Assembly: GCA_949710005.1 (NCBI GenBank)
Contig: OX453276.1
Coordinates: forward strand, 10,541,053 to 10,605,052
Length of the DNA: 64,000 nucleotides
Direction of reading: 5' to 3'
From: Ricordea florida
Lineage: Eukaryota; Cnidaria; Anthozoa; Corallimorpharia; Ricordeidae
Shown: positions 51,501 to 59,052 of the stretch, in pieces
Layout of the letters: each line of letters starts with the position of its first letter
Numbering within the stretch: position 1 is the stretch's first letter
Translations under genes and position numbers: made by a program
The notes under the pieces: generated by a model
Seen by the model: only the letters and a program-made list of their open reading frames with translations
The model's database searches: none
Told to the model about the DNA's origin: nothing

Positions 51501-52734
51501 TAAAAAATATATCATTTATCTCGATAGAAACAATCTATATGGTGAAGCAATGAGTAAACCACTACCCACTCACGGTTTTGAATGGTTGCCTGTTGAAGAT
51601 TTTAAAAATTGGAGAAATATACCATGCATACTCGAGGTTGATTTAGAATATCCTGAACATCTTCACGATTTACATAATGATTATCCTCTAGCCCCAGAAA
51701 GACTTGTTGTTAATAAGGTAGAAAAATTAATCCCAAACTTAAAAAATAAAACAAAGTATATAGTTCATCGAGAAACCCTAAAACTTTATGAAAGTCTGGG
51801 AATAAAAGTTACAAAAATTCATAGAGGTATTAAATTCAATGAGTCTGCATGGCTAAAACCCTACATTGATTTGAATACTAAACTAAGATCTCAAGCAAAG
51901 AATGATTTTGAAAAAGATTTCTTCAAGTTAATGAACAATTCTGTATTTGGTAAAACCATGGAAAATATTAGAAAAAGGGTAGACATTCGTCTAGTTACAA
52001 ATAAAAAAGATGCAGAAAAATTAACAATAAAACCCAACTTTAACCATTTTACTATATTTAGTGAAGATCTGGCAGCTATCCATATGAATAAAACAAGATT
52101 AACATTTAATAAACCTGTTTATTTAGGTATGTGTATTCTAGATTTAAGTAAAGCAATAATGTATGAATTTCATTATAATTATATCAAAAATAAATATGGA
52201 GAAAAGGCAAAGCTGTTGTTTACAGATACAGACAGTCTTGTATATGTTATAGAAACAGAAGATTTTTACAAGGATATAAGTCCAGATGTTAGAAAAATGT
52301 TTGACACAAGTAATTATCCTAAAATCCACCCATCAGGTATAGAGACGGGTAAGAATAAGAAATTAATAGGAATGTTTAAAGATGAAGCTGGTGGAATGAT
52401 AATTATAGAGTTTGTGGGATTGAGAGCAAAGTTATACGCTTATATTACTGAAAATGATGATGAAGTAAAGAAAGGTAAGGGAATGAAGAAAGAAGTTATA
52501 AAAAAGAAAATAAAATTTAATCATTATAAGGAATGTCTATTAACGGGGGAAAAACAATATAGAAAGATGAATGTAATTAGAAGTCATTTACATGATGTTT
52601 ATACAGAAACAATTAATAAAGTTGCACTATCTGCTGATGATGATAAGAGAATAATTTGTAAAGATAAAATAAGTACTTTAGCCTACGGACATTATAGTCT
52701 CAAAACAGAATTGGGTGGAAGTTCAGTATCATAA
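48583..52734 (+). CDS. polB: Protein-primed family B DNA polymerase with N-terminal SAP domain
   Basis: 1383 codons, predicted to replicate the element by protein priming. Residues about 1-40 (LKELARTHIGRGFSNLRSKR) look like a SAP/Rho-N DNA-binding fold. Later come a C2H2-like cluster (about 446-475), the Exo I acidic pair in YADFECYP (about 512), an endonuclease-VII-like Cys/His module (CHICECELG, DHCHLTGKYRG; about 627-660), Exo II GYDSHLF (about 671), a second Cys-rich cluster (about 755-800), Exo III YHDLYLKLDVLLL, Pol A DRNNLYGEAM (about 981), Pol B NNSVFGKTMEN (about 1117) and Pol C FTDTDSLVY (about 1214). The ATG at 48583 is the first in frame and is supplied by the TIR. The 3' end overlaps the integrase gene tail-to-tail by 43 bp. 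Confidence 0.95.
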   Translation: MEELQKKKVVELKELARTHIGRGFSNLRSKRELVEALRNIPEVMEEMLNLQRQRPILDEPIPNIDAKILKPKKPKPPKIPIKNLQSRVEKPVIKDINEFADWIQSYIPEPSKKIVDERIESMKEKFNKIFKRFNQKENLSEKADQIRKRFAPKESLKERFTRKFKKPVTEYGKEFFTFNEQQTALRGYLKTYRIDGKKGYGPKEFLNHIKPRVLDLINQKKKPIKVKFILTCNLIKESPDTNRIEEEARKFFHSRTEIITDSDDISNFYDNMANRILKEYEKYLSNGYKWKFKNIICFDIGITPYKPLKGSSYIITPPHLESKKAIINHKNFNDNECFKWAVTEAVFPRDKNPQRVNNELRENSKNFNWTGMEFPVSLKDIDKFERQNPYYINVLGYENGYVFPLRISDNQLGDNVINLIMISDDKNNHYCWVKSLSRLLSAQVSKHKCKRHFCISCFNSFREIDSLEKHTEYCNKNKAVRIDMPKDKNGNPIFIKFVNYKRKMRVPFLVYADFECYPEKIDIDISCLDNSKSFTQKYQKHKPSGFCYYIKCFDENILPPNFEKLVRYTAKSPDEDVAQIFVEYLERDIRRIYNEIIKPRNKKFYYYKKGNMSEIDKKEYENAKKCHICECELGEDKVLDHCHLTGKYRGAAHKDCNSNFEIPKFIPIVFHNLSGYDSHLFIKNLGKTDGEITPIAQNEERYISFSKKIVVDEYIDKSGEKKIVKREMRFIDSLKFMSSSLDGLVDNLTKCGKCEACKPGDCIKRYIEDGKIIKYEGIGKCGRCKNCNLVESKCLSPSDKYLNEVKKYFEGEELNLTLRKGVYPYDYIDSFDKLNETHLPPKDAFFSKLNDEDINEENYQHAKNVWKTFNMKTFREYHDLYLKLDVLLLADVFENFRDVCIKNYGLDPAWYYTSPGLSWDAMLKLTKVKLELLTDINMLLMFEQGVRGGVSQISTRYAEANNTYMKKYDPNKPKKYIIYLDRNNLYGEAMSKPLPTHGFEWLPVEDFKNWRNIPCILEVDLEYPEHLHDLHNDYPLAPERLVVNKVEKLIPNLKNKTKYIVHRETLKLYESLGIKVTKIHRGIKFNESAWLKPYIDLNTKLRSQAKNDFEKDFFKLMNNSVFGKTMENIRKRVDIRLVTNKKDAEKLTIKPNFNHFTIFSEDLAAIHMNKTRLTFNKPVYLGMCILDLSKAIMYEFHYNYIKNKYGEKAKLLFTDTDSLVYVIETEDFYKDISPDVRKMFDTSNYPKIHPSGIETGKNKKLIGMFKDEAGGMIIIEFVGLRAKLYAYITENDDEVKKGKGMKKEVIKKKIKFNHYKECLLTGEKQYRKMNVIRSHLHDVYTETINKVALSADDDKRIICKDKISTLAYGHYSLKTELGGSSVS

Positions 52735-53678
52735 GGAATAACCTGTAATTCTTCCCTTACAAACCCCCGTCTAGGTCCATCTACTAAATAATACAAAACT
52801 GGTTGATTGGGTGAAATAACACTTCTAGAAATATCATAAACTTTGATACTCCAAATAGGATCTGTAGCTCGCCTTTTTTCACCACCCTCAATCTCGCCCG
52901 GAGATAATAAATATCTAACTCTAACAAAAGGAGATAATCTTTCCTCATCAAGGCCAACAACTCGATGATATCTTTTGGTTTCAATATCAACCTCTTTCAG
53001 TTTTATAGCTTTATCAGGTTCTTTACCGGTTATTCTCGTTGGTGTATTGTTCAAAGTTTTCAAAATATCAGGTAATCGTTTCACCCATACTCTAGACCGG
53101 TCATCACTTACCATTTCTTGTGCATATTGATGACTAAATAATTTTTCACTTAATGTTCTATTTGCTCTTTCCACAAACGCTTGGGCTCTATGGTTTCCGG
53201 CTTCACTTCTCTGTATTTTCACATTATGGTAATTCATAAGTTTTGTCACATCGCCCATAAATTCTCTTCCAGGATCGACCATTAATGTTTTAGGATATTT
53301 TAACTTTCTGGAATATATTTTTTCAAAAGCTTTGGATATCTCATGACTTTCTTTTGTGGCTAATGCTTCAGCATCTTTGTATCTACTGGCAACATCAACC
53401 ACAACTAATGCATATTTATATGTTTTTCTTCCAACTCTATCATGCGGTAAAAATAATAAATCTGTTTGATGAATCTGATTAGGTTTATCCTCTGTCCAGT
53501 GAGGTCTGGGTATATATTTTGGAGATGGAAGATATATTTGCCATATTGCTTGTTTTTGTAACCATTGTTTTGCCTCATTTTCACTTACTCTAGCCTTCTC
53601 AGCTAATTTAGGAATAGCGGAATATCCTTTCCAATATCCCTCGGTTGAATAATATATTTTTGATAAAGTAGAACTCAT
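52692..53678 (-). CDS. Retrovirus-like (Polinton) integrase
   Basis: 328 codons. It is expected to cut and join the TIR ends to host DNA. It has an HTH-like N-terminus, then the rve catalytic core with D73 (HQTDLLF), D135 (MVDPGREF) and E170 (AFVERANRTL), spaced as in DDE integrases. It ends in a basic, SH3/chromo-like C-terminal region (ATDPIWSIKVYDISR, YYLVDG, GFVREEL). It is the only early-side gene read on the minus strand. It diverges from the 53712 gene across 33 bp and overlaps the end of polB by 43 bp. Confidence 0.94.
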   Translation of the reverse strand: MSSTLSKIYYSTEGYWKGYSAIPKLAEKARVSENEAKQWLQKQAIWQIYLPSPKYIPRPHWTEDKPNQIHQTDLLFLPHDRVGRKTYKYALVVVDVASRYKDAEALATKESHEISKAFEKIYSRKLKYPKTLMVDPGREFMGDVTKLMNYHNVKIQRSEAGNHRAQAFVERANRTLSEKLFSHQYAQEMVSDDRSRVWVKRLPDILKTLNNTPTRITGKEPDKAIKLKEVDIETKRYHRVVGLDEERLSPFVRVRYLLSPGEIEGGEKRRATDPIWSIKVYDISRSVISPNQPVLYYLVDGPRRGFVREELQVIPYDTELPPNSVLRL

Positions 53679-53711
53679 TTAAAAAATTAACAAAGTATCT
53701 TATAAATTACA
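53679..53711. promoter_or_regulatory. Shared divergent promoter, integrase / 53712 gene
   Basis: caaagtatcttataaatta (53691-53709) is repeated exactly before the capsid gene (53922-53940). Its reverse complement (ttataagatactttg) faces the integrase, so one short element may serve both directions. A TTTAAA run starts 34 nt before the ATG at 53712. Confidence 0.6.
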
Positions 53712-53921
53712 ATGGGGGAAGAAAAAATAAATTTTAGTGAATATCAAATTAATATGATGAAAAAAATTATAATTTCAAAAATTCACAATATGGAAGATGG
53801 TGATGAACTTTTTAATCTTATGCTTGTAATTGAAGGAGTAAGAGAAAGTTTAGTAAAATATATTGAAGAATTAGAGAATAAAAAAATAACAATTCAGCTG
53901 CCCAAGAGGTTTAAAGATTAG
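53712..53921 (+). CDS. Small unknown Polinton protein (69 aa)
   Basis: Not recognised. It is short, charged and likely helical (HNMEDGDELFNLMLVIEGVR, then EELENKKITIQL). It has its own promoter-like element and lies directly before the capsid gene. Its last codons (ttt aaa gat tag) supply the TTTAAAG box of that gene. Confidence 0.7.
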   Translation: MGEEKINFSEYQINMMKKIIISKIHNMEDGDELFNLMLVIEGVRESLVKYIEELENKKITIQLPKRFKD

Positions 53922-53944
53922 TCAAAGTATCTTATAAATTAAAT
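53910..53944 (+). promoter_or_regulatory. TTTAAAG box before capsid gene
   Basis: TTTAAAG at 53910 lies 35 nt before the ATG, overlapping the stop of the previous gene, followed by the caaagtatcttataaatta element at 53922-53940. Confidence 0.65.
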
Positions 53945-55189
53945 ATGACGTCTGAAAAAATTAATCCAAACAGAATTCCACGGGAACCATTTGGTTTGAA
54001 AGCGGAATCAACAATGAACAGAATTACTCTCAATCCATCATCTGCTAGCCCCGGAGAAACATTATATATAAATATTCCAAAACTTTCTGAGAATTTAGTG
54101 ATTGTACCTGGAAGTGTATCTCTATTATTTGATTTAGATGTAGATGGACATGCTAATAATACACTTGTGAATAATGTAGGTAGTAATCTTGTATCTAGAC
54201 TTAAAGTTCTTTTTGGAGGTGAAACATTACAGGATACCCAAAGATATGATCTTTTTCAAACCTATCACGATATATTCTTAACAGATGAAGAACGCGAAGA
54301 TAGATTAAAACAAGGTATTTCTTCTGAAAACATGAGAAAGCTCAGGACAAATGCGGGTGATAAGAAAACCCAAGATGTTAGGGCAGTTACCCTTGCATCA
54401 GTACATAATACCAAGTATCGTATACCACTAAACCATCCTATTCTAAACGATCATGGAGTTTTCTATCCAAAAGCTCTAGATCATCATTTAATCTTTGAGA
54501 TTACACTTGCCTCAGTTTCTGATATTGTTGTTTTTTCTGATACTACAAAGACCCCAACATATTCAATCAAAAACCTAGAGTTAGAATATTCTTCCATTTC
54601 AAGTGAATACTTGGCTCGTGAGGCACAAGCAGCTTATCAGGTTGGAAAAGGATTCTTTTATGAAAATGTCACTCTACATAAAACTTTTACATTTTCCATA
54701 GGCGGGGACACTGTTATTAACCAGCATATTAATTTACCTAGAAGATCAATGATGGGGATATTATGTTTGTTTACATCACCAACCGCAGCAGGAGCACGTA
54801 ACTCTGAGAATTTTTACAATCCAGGTATAACCTCAATCAATATAGATGTTGATGGCGTGCCAAATCGTTTATACTCTAAGGGGATGATACCATCAGATCT
54901 ATGGGAGTCGGTAAAGAAACGATTTGAGATAGATGATGTTTATAGTCCTACATCCGTAAAAGAAAAGGATTTTTATGCCGATAAGTTTGCTCTTTGGGTT
55001 GATATGAGAACTCACCCAGATAATGGTATTCATGGTGGCGGACTAGCATTAAACAATACACAAGATGGTGTAAAACTAGAAATTAAAAGAAAACAAAGTG
55101 GATCTGGCACTATAACCTGCTATATGTTTGTTGTAGCCGACGCAATGATGGAGATTATGAATTCAAGTTTGAGATCAATTAAGTACTGA
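53945..55189 (+). CDS. Major capsid protein (double jelly-roll, hexon-like)
   Basis: 414 codons. Predicted to form the trimeric capsomers of an icosahedral particle. Features typical of Polinton/adintovirus capsid proteins: an N-terminal region with LYINIPKLSENLVIVPGS, a VSRLKVLFGGETLQD segment, KYRIPLNHPIL, the DHHLIFEITLAS strand of the first jelly roll, and a second half with NLPRRSMMGILCLF, FYNPGITSINIDVDG and KFALWVDMRTH. It sits immediately upstream of the packaging ATPase. No truncation is seen. Confidence 0.88.
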   Translation: MTSEKINPNRIPREPFGLKAESTMNRITLNPSSASPGETLYINIPKLSENLVIVPGSVSLLFDLDVDGHANNTLVNNVGSNLVSRLKVLFGGETLQDTQRYDLFQTYHDIFLTDEEREDRLKQGISSENMRKLRTNAGDKKTQDVRAVTLASVHNTKYRIPLNHPILNDHGVFYPKALDHHLIFEITLASVSDIVVFSDTTKTPTYSIKNLELEYSSISSEYLAREAQAAYQVGKGFFYENVTLHKTFTFSIGGDTVINQHINLPRRSMMGILCLFTSPTAAGARNSENFYNPGITSINIDVDGVPNRLYSKGMIPSDLWESVKKRFEIDDVYSPTSVKEKDFYADKFALWVDMRTHPDNGIHGGGLALNNTQDGVKLEIKRKQSGSGTITCYMFVVADAMMEIMNSSLRSIKY

Positions 55190-55192
55190 GAA

Positions 55193-55224
55193 TCTAAAAA
55201 CATAATGTTATGATACAAAAAATC
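55193..55224 (+). promoter_or_regulatory. TTTAAAG-like box before ATPase gene
   Basis: tctaaaaacataatg, a weak version of the box, begins 32 nt before the ATG at 55225. This spacing favours that ATG over the one at 55210. Confidence 0.45.
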
Positions 55225-55854
55225 ATGGAAGATTTACGAGATAAAATCCCATTTCACTGTATCATAACCGGACCAACAAATTGTGGGAAAACAAAGTACC
55301 TAATTGAACAGCTCAGCGGACCATTCCGAAAAGTTTTTGAATATATTGTTTTAATTTGCCCAACCTATTCTAAAAATAAAACTTATCATAATTTTGCTCG
55401 AGGAGATAAACGTTTCTATGTATTATCACCAGATGCAAGTAATATAGACGAGATTAATGAATTATTAACTGATTGCCAAACTTTATTCTCTGGAACAAGC
55501 ACATTAATAATTTTAGATGATTGCGCTGTATCTAATGATTTGAAGAAAAGATCAAACAAGTTTATAGATTTAGCATTCTCTGGAAGACATCATGGTTTAT
55601 CAGTTTGGGTTCTCACTCAGCAATTAACATCCATAGCAAAACCATTCCGTGAAAATGTAGCTTGTGTTGTTACTTTCCATAACCCATCACAAAAAGGTAT
55701 GAAGATGTTTTTTGAAGATTATGGAGGAGATATGGATTATGAAACTAGTAAAAAGTTTGTTAAACTCCTGAAAACTGAAAAATATTCTAGGCTATGTTTG
55801 AGTTTGCGATACCCATTTAATTGTTATTTGGAAGTTCCAAACGGACTGACGTAG
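55225..55854 (+). CDS. Genome-packaging ATPase (FtsK/HerA, A32-like)
   Basis: 209 codons from the ATG at 55225, preferred from promoter spacing; an in-frame ATG at 55210 adds five residues. Walker A GPTNCGKT lies near the N-terminus. Walker B is IILDDC. Then comes a sensor-type stretch GRHHGLSVWVLTQQLTSI with the conserved TQQ. It is predicted to pump element DNA into the capsid. Family and length match Polinton and nucleocytoplasmic-virus packaging ATPases. Confidence 0.93.
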   Translation: MEDLRDKIPFHCIITGPTNCGKTKYLIEQLSGPFRKVFEYIVLICPTYSKNKTYHNFARGDKRFYVLSPDASNIDEINELLTDCQTLFSGTSTLIILDDCAVSNDLKKRSNKFIDLAFSGRHHGLSVWVLTQQLTSIAKPFRENVACVVTFHNPSQKGMKMFFEDYGGDMDYETSKKFVKLLKTEKYSRLCLSLRYPFNCYLEVPNGLT

Positions 55855-55858
55855 CAGA

Positions 55859-55894
55859 TTTAAAAGAATATTTGTATTATTAGAAAATTATAAT
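55859..55894 (+). promoter_or_regulatory. TTTAAAAG box before 55895 gene
   Basis: TTTAAAAG at 55859 lies 36 nt before the ATG; the rest of the leader is AT-rich without the TTAC-GTAA part. Confidence 0.5.
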
Positions 55895-56482
55895 ATGGCA
55901 GAAGTTGATCGAGCGAAGCTCTCCCCGGCAATGCCGGAAGATTATATAAAAGAAGAAAAGACTGTAGGAAAAACAGACCGACTGCAGGGAGGATCGGGAA
56001 AAGATAATGATGATAATGAACTTGAAATAAAACAAGAATCACTAGCAATTCTAGCAGCTCTTGGAACCACAAAGGAATATTTAGGAGTTGAAATGAGTTT
56101 GGGTGATATAAAAAAATTATCAGTAAAAGATGTGGAAAAATATTTTAATCGATATCAAGCGGTAATGGGTAAAAAAATTAACGGTGGATTGGTTGATTCA
56201 TCCCTTCAATTAGTTTCCAAACTTATTTCATATTTAGTTCCGGTTGATGATATAGAAGCTCTTTGTGTGGATTTGAAGAATGATGATTTGGTTAATCGCG
56301 AACTAACAAACATTGTAGGGCTCTTAGCATTGAAAGCAGGAAGATTGGCAGCACTTGCTAGCGGTATATTTCAGGTTGCTAAGCATGTTAAAATAGGAAA
56401 AATACAGCAAGTTACAAGTACTAATACAGATGATTCTATCAAAAATGAGCAAGATGCTAGCGGTACTGATACTGTTTACTAA
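55895..56482 (+). CDS. Unknown Polinton protein (195 aa)
   Basis: Not recognised. It has a polar N-terminus (EKTVGKTDRLQGGSGKDND), a helical core (SLGDIKKLSVKDVEKYFNRY; LVSKLISYLVPVDDIEALCV) and a moderately hydrophobic helix (IVGLLALKAGRLAALASGIF), then a polar tail. It lies between the packaging ATPase and a set of membrane proteins, so a structural or assembly role is likely but unproven. Confidence 0.75.
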   Translation: MAEVDRAKLSPAMPEDYIKEEKTVGKTDRLQGGSGKDNDDNELEIKQESLAILAALGTTKEYLGVEMSLGDIKKLSVKDVEKYFNRYQAVMGKKINGGLVDSSLQLVSKLISYLVPVDDIEALCVDLKNDDLVNRELTNIVGLLALKAGRLAALASGIFQVAKHVKIGKIQQVTSTNTDDSIKNEQDASGTDTVY

Positions 56483-56520
56483 GCATACTATTATTTTATT
56501 TACATATCATTCCCAAGTGG

Positions 56521-56550
56521 TCTAAAGATTTCTTAATGATATGTAAAATA
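56521..56550 (+). promoter_or_regulatory. TCTAAAG box before 56551 gene
   Basis: tctaaagatttcttaatgat then atgtaa precedes ATG 56551 by 30 nt. The in-frame ATG at 56536 falls inside this element, which argues against it as the start. Confidence 0.7.
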
Positions 56551-57033
56551 ATGTCTGAAGAAGTTGCTGATCGGGGTGAAGCGGAGCAAATTACAGCTGA
56601 TCCCAAACCAGAAAATAAAGATACTAAAAAACGGGAAAAAAATCCTAAAAAAGTAGCAGCTGGTAAAAAATTAGCTGAATATAATAAAAAAGCAAAAGAT
56701 GCATTAGCCAGGGAAATGAAACGTGAAGAAAAAATGAAACAGGAAGAAGAGCAAAATGAAAATACATATAGTGAATCAAAATCATGGATGCCAGAGTTAT
56801 CTTTTACTACTGTTTTATCTATTGTTGGATTAGGTTTTACAGCATTTGATCTTTTTATGAGATACCGGGGAACTCGAACCGGTGAAGCAGAATATTACAA
56901 AAATAGAATACCTGATTTATCTCAAGTTCCACAAATACCACAACCTTTTCAAGCCCCACCCATAAAGGTTCATAATCCACAAACAAATACTCAAGCATCG
57001 CCCCTAGATCGTCCAAAAATTGGAATGATGTAA
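56551..57033 (+). CDS. Single-pass membrane protein with charged N-terminus (160 aa)
   Basis: Not recognised by family. From the ATG at 56551 it begins MSEEVADRGEAEQ. A long Lys/Glu-rich helix (about 25-75) is followed by one hydrophobic segment (LSFTTVLSIVGLGFTAFDLF) and a Pro/Gln-rich tail (SQVPQIPQPFQAPP). This is consistent with a minor capsid or membrane-active protein of an adenovirus-like particle, inferred from context only. Confidence 0.75.
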   Translation: MSEEVADRGEAEQITADPKPENKDTKKREKNPKKVAAGKKLAEYNKKAKDALAREMKREEKMKQEEEQNENTYSESKSWMPELSFTTVLSIVGLGFTAFDLFMRYRGTRTGEAEYYKNRIPDLSQVPQIPQPFQAPPIKVHNPQTNTQASPLDRPKIGMM

Positions 57034-57055
57034 TTTAATCTCACCCTAAAAGGGA

Positions 57056-57088
57056 TCTAAAGATTTCTTACTGATGTAGTAAAAAATC
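57056..57088 (+). promoter_or_regulatory. TCTAAAG box and TTAC-N7-GTAA before 57089 gene
   Basis: tctaaagatttcttactgat, then gtagtaaaaaatc, 33 nt before the ATG. It is nearly identical to the element before 57766. Confidence 0.75.
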
Positions 57089-57307
57089 ATGTCAAACGAA
57101 AATAAACTTGTGAAAACTGTTACTGATTCAGCGGTCCTTATTGGATTAGCAGCTGGAGTTGGATATGTAGCTAAAAAGGCTATGAAAGAATCATTTATGA
57201 ATGACCCATCCTCAAGTATTACAAATTATGCAAAATGGGTGGCTGTCCTGTCTGGTAGTATGTATCTAAAAACCTATTTAGAGGAACAAAAGATTTTACC
57301 AAATTAA
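57089..57307 (+). CDS. Small membrane protein (72 aa)
   Basis: Not recognised. Two short hydrophobic stretches (SAVLIGLAAGVGYVAKKA and WVAVLSGSMYL). Its 3' end (acaaaagattttacc) doubles as the promoter-like box of the next gene, only 10 bp downstream. Confidence 0.7.
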   Translation: MSNENKLVKTVTDSAVLIGLAAGVGYVAKKAMKESFMNDPSSSITNYAKWVAVLSGSMYLKTYLEEQKILPN

Positions 57308-57317
57308 GTAATAAAAA
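57286..57317 (+). promoter_or_regulatory. Box overlapping 3' end of 57089 gene
   Basis: acaaaagattttaccaaatt followed by aagtaataaaaa: AAAGATTTTAC plus TTAC-N8-GTAA, 32 nt before ATG 57318. Confidence 0.55.
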
Positions 57318-57710
57318 ATGGCAACAATAGCATTTATGATTGGAGGAGCTATATTGAATGCAACAACATTTGTTGGTGGATCATATCTTGCAAAATATCT
57401 ATCGGGTGATAAAACCGATGCAGAAAAAATACGACACGATAAAGCAATGGAAAAATATCAAAGAGATTATGCAGAATATCAGGAAAAAAGACAAAAACTA
57501 ATGGATTGGAAAATAAAGAAAAAAGATGAAAAATATCAAGCATCAAAAAATATTTCAACTACAAATGAGCAATTTGCATTATATGAACAAATTAATGAAC
57601 CAAAATTCTCTGATTATTATAGACCTAGTAACAATCAAAAGATGGGTGAAATGGCATATGTGGGTGGCGGTATGTTAGCGATAGGTTATATAGCTAGTAA
57701 ATTTTTATAG
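57318..57710 (+). CDS. Two-end hydrophobic protein with central coiled coil (130 aa)
   Basis: Not recognised. The N-terminal glycine-rich hydrophobic stretch (IAFMIGGAILNATTFVGGSY) is followed by a charged helix (EKYQRDYAEYQEKRQKLMDW), and the C-terminus is hydrophobic (AYVGGGMLAIGYIASKFL). This layout suits a membrane-interacting virion component. Confidence 0.72.
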   Translation: MATIAFMIGGAILNATTFVGGSYLAKYLSGDKTDAEKIRHDKAMEKYQRDYAEYQEKRQKLMDWKIKKKDEKYQASKNISTTNEQFALYEQINEPKFSDYYRPSNNQKMGEMAYVGGGMLAIGYIASKFL

Positions 57711-57728
57711 ATACTTCACTGTGTTCAA

Positions 57729-57765
57729 TTTAAAGATTTCTTACTGTTGAGTAAAAAATCTAAAT
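57729..57765 (+). promoter_or_regulatory. TTTAAAG box and TTAC-N6-GTAA before 57766 gene
   Basis: tttaaagatttcttactgtt, then gagtaaaaaatc, 37 nt before the ATG. This is the clearest example of the element-wide motif. Confidence 0.78.
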
Positions 57766-59013
57766 ATGGCAGAAGGAGGAGATATAATATTAGAGGATTT
57801 ACCAAAAGTAGATGATGATGATAATGATGATGGTGATGACACATTTTACCAAAGTCCAAATACATCTACATCTGTTGATCAGGGTTATCTTGGTTATTCA
57901 GAATATATGGCCGAGAGAAAAAGGCTTCAATGGGAAATAAAAGATGAAGAGAAAAACCCGGCAAATATTAGAGAAAGAGATGAGGACTATGATAGAAGGA
58001 GAGAAGCGGGGCAAAAACTAAAACGATATTTGCCAAATTACAATCCCGATGATAGTACATTTAATGTAACATTTGGAGAAGATGGTAGTTTAATCGTTAG
58101 ATTTAGTAATAGGAGTAATGCTGCACCGCATACAGTGGTTGATAAATATGGAAATCTTAAGCTTGAAGATTTACCAAAAACAATGAGAAGGGCTCTAGGT
58201 GCTGATTATGAAAGCATGTTGAATAAATATAATGATACCATATCACAATTAAATGAAACTAATGATCAACATAAGGATTTACTTAATGCAGTACAAGGAA
58301 TAGAATCGCTTTTAGCAACTCGTACAGATGAGATTAACCAATACGAAGAAAGAGTAAGAAGGCTTACTTTAGTAATTGAAAGCCAAAAAGCAGAAAAAGA
58401 AAATATGGAAAGAGACTCTTCTGAAGGTAAAAGACTTTTCGATCAAACTGCAAAACAGAATATAGAATTAAAAATACAAGCAGAAAAACTTTTGGAAGAA
58501 ACAAAATTATACAAAGAAGAAATAGATAAATATAAGAAGGGTAAATTAAATTTATCAGAGTTAGAGAAAAGTAAAGAGCAATTACAATCAGAGGTTGATA
58601 AATTAAATGAACAAATTAGAAATAAAACAATTTCCATAGAAGAACAAATATCAGATATTGAGAGTCGAAAAGAAGAAATAATTAAAAATTTGCCATTACG
58701 TGAACGAATAAAATACATCTTTAAAAAGTATGGTTTTACAGTTTTTGCTGTTGTTAGTGCTGTTGGTGTTATCATTGGAGTTTTAGTTTCCAATCTTTCA
58801 AAAGGATTATCTACTTTAGGAAAAGGTGTTGGTAATGGGTTGAAAACTCTTGGTAAAAAACTTGGCGAAATATTACCAGGAATGGTTGGTGCTATCGTGA
58901 GCTTTCTATTCAAAACAGCTGGTGAAGTTATTGGATTTTTAGGTAAGAATGCATGGCTTTTGATAATGGCTGTGGTTCTATATTTTGTTGAAAACATAAA
59001 GAGGAGAAAGTAA
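57766..59013 (+). CDS. Coiled-coil protein with C-terminal amphipathic/membrane region (415 aa)
   Basis: Not recognised by family. The acidic N-terminus (DDDDNDDGDD) is followed by a globular part to about residue 150. A long coiled coil runs from about 150 to 305 (ESQKAEKENMERDSSEGKRL and onwards). After it come a hydrophobic helix (FAVVSAVGVIIGVLVSNL), repeated amphipathic KGLSTLGKGVGNGLKTLGKK-type helices and a final hydrophobic helix with a basic end (NIKRRK). The Gly/Lys amphipathic repeats suggest membrane disruption or DNA/core binding as in adenovirus minor proteins. This is inference. Confidence 0.78.
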   Translation: MAEGGDIILEDLPKVDDDDNDDGDDTFYQSPNTSTSVDQGYLGYSEYMAERKRLQWEIKDEEKNPANIRERDEDYDRRREAGQKLKRYLPNYNPDDSTFNVTFGEDGSLIVRFSNRSNAAPHTVVDKYGNLKLEDLPKTMRRALGADYESMLNKYNDTISQLNETNDQHKDLLNAVQGIESLLATRTDEINQYEERVRRLTLVIESQKAEKENMERDSSEGKRLFDQTAKQNIELKIQAEKLLEETKLYKEEIDKYKKGKLNLSELEKSKEQLQSEVDKLNEQIRNKTISIEEQISDIESRKEEIIKNLPLRERIKYIFKKYGFTVFAVVSAVGVIIGVLVSNLSKGLSTLGKGVGNGLKTLGKKLGEILPGMVGAIVSFLFKTAGEVIGFLGKNAWLLIMAVVLYFVENIKRRK

Positions 59014-59017
59014 CAAA

Positions 59018-59052
59018 TTTAAAGATATCATACCGTTCAGTAAAAATAAAAT
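59018..59052 (+). promoter_or_regulatory. TTTAAAG box before 59053 gene
   Basis: tttaaagatatcataccgtt, then cagtaaaaataaaat, 35 nt before the ATG. Confidence 0.72.
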
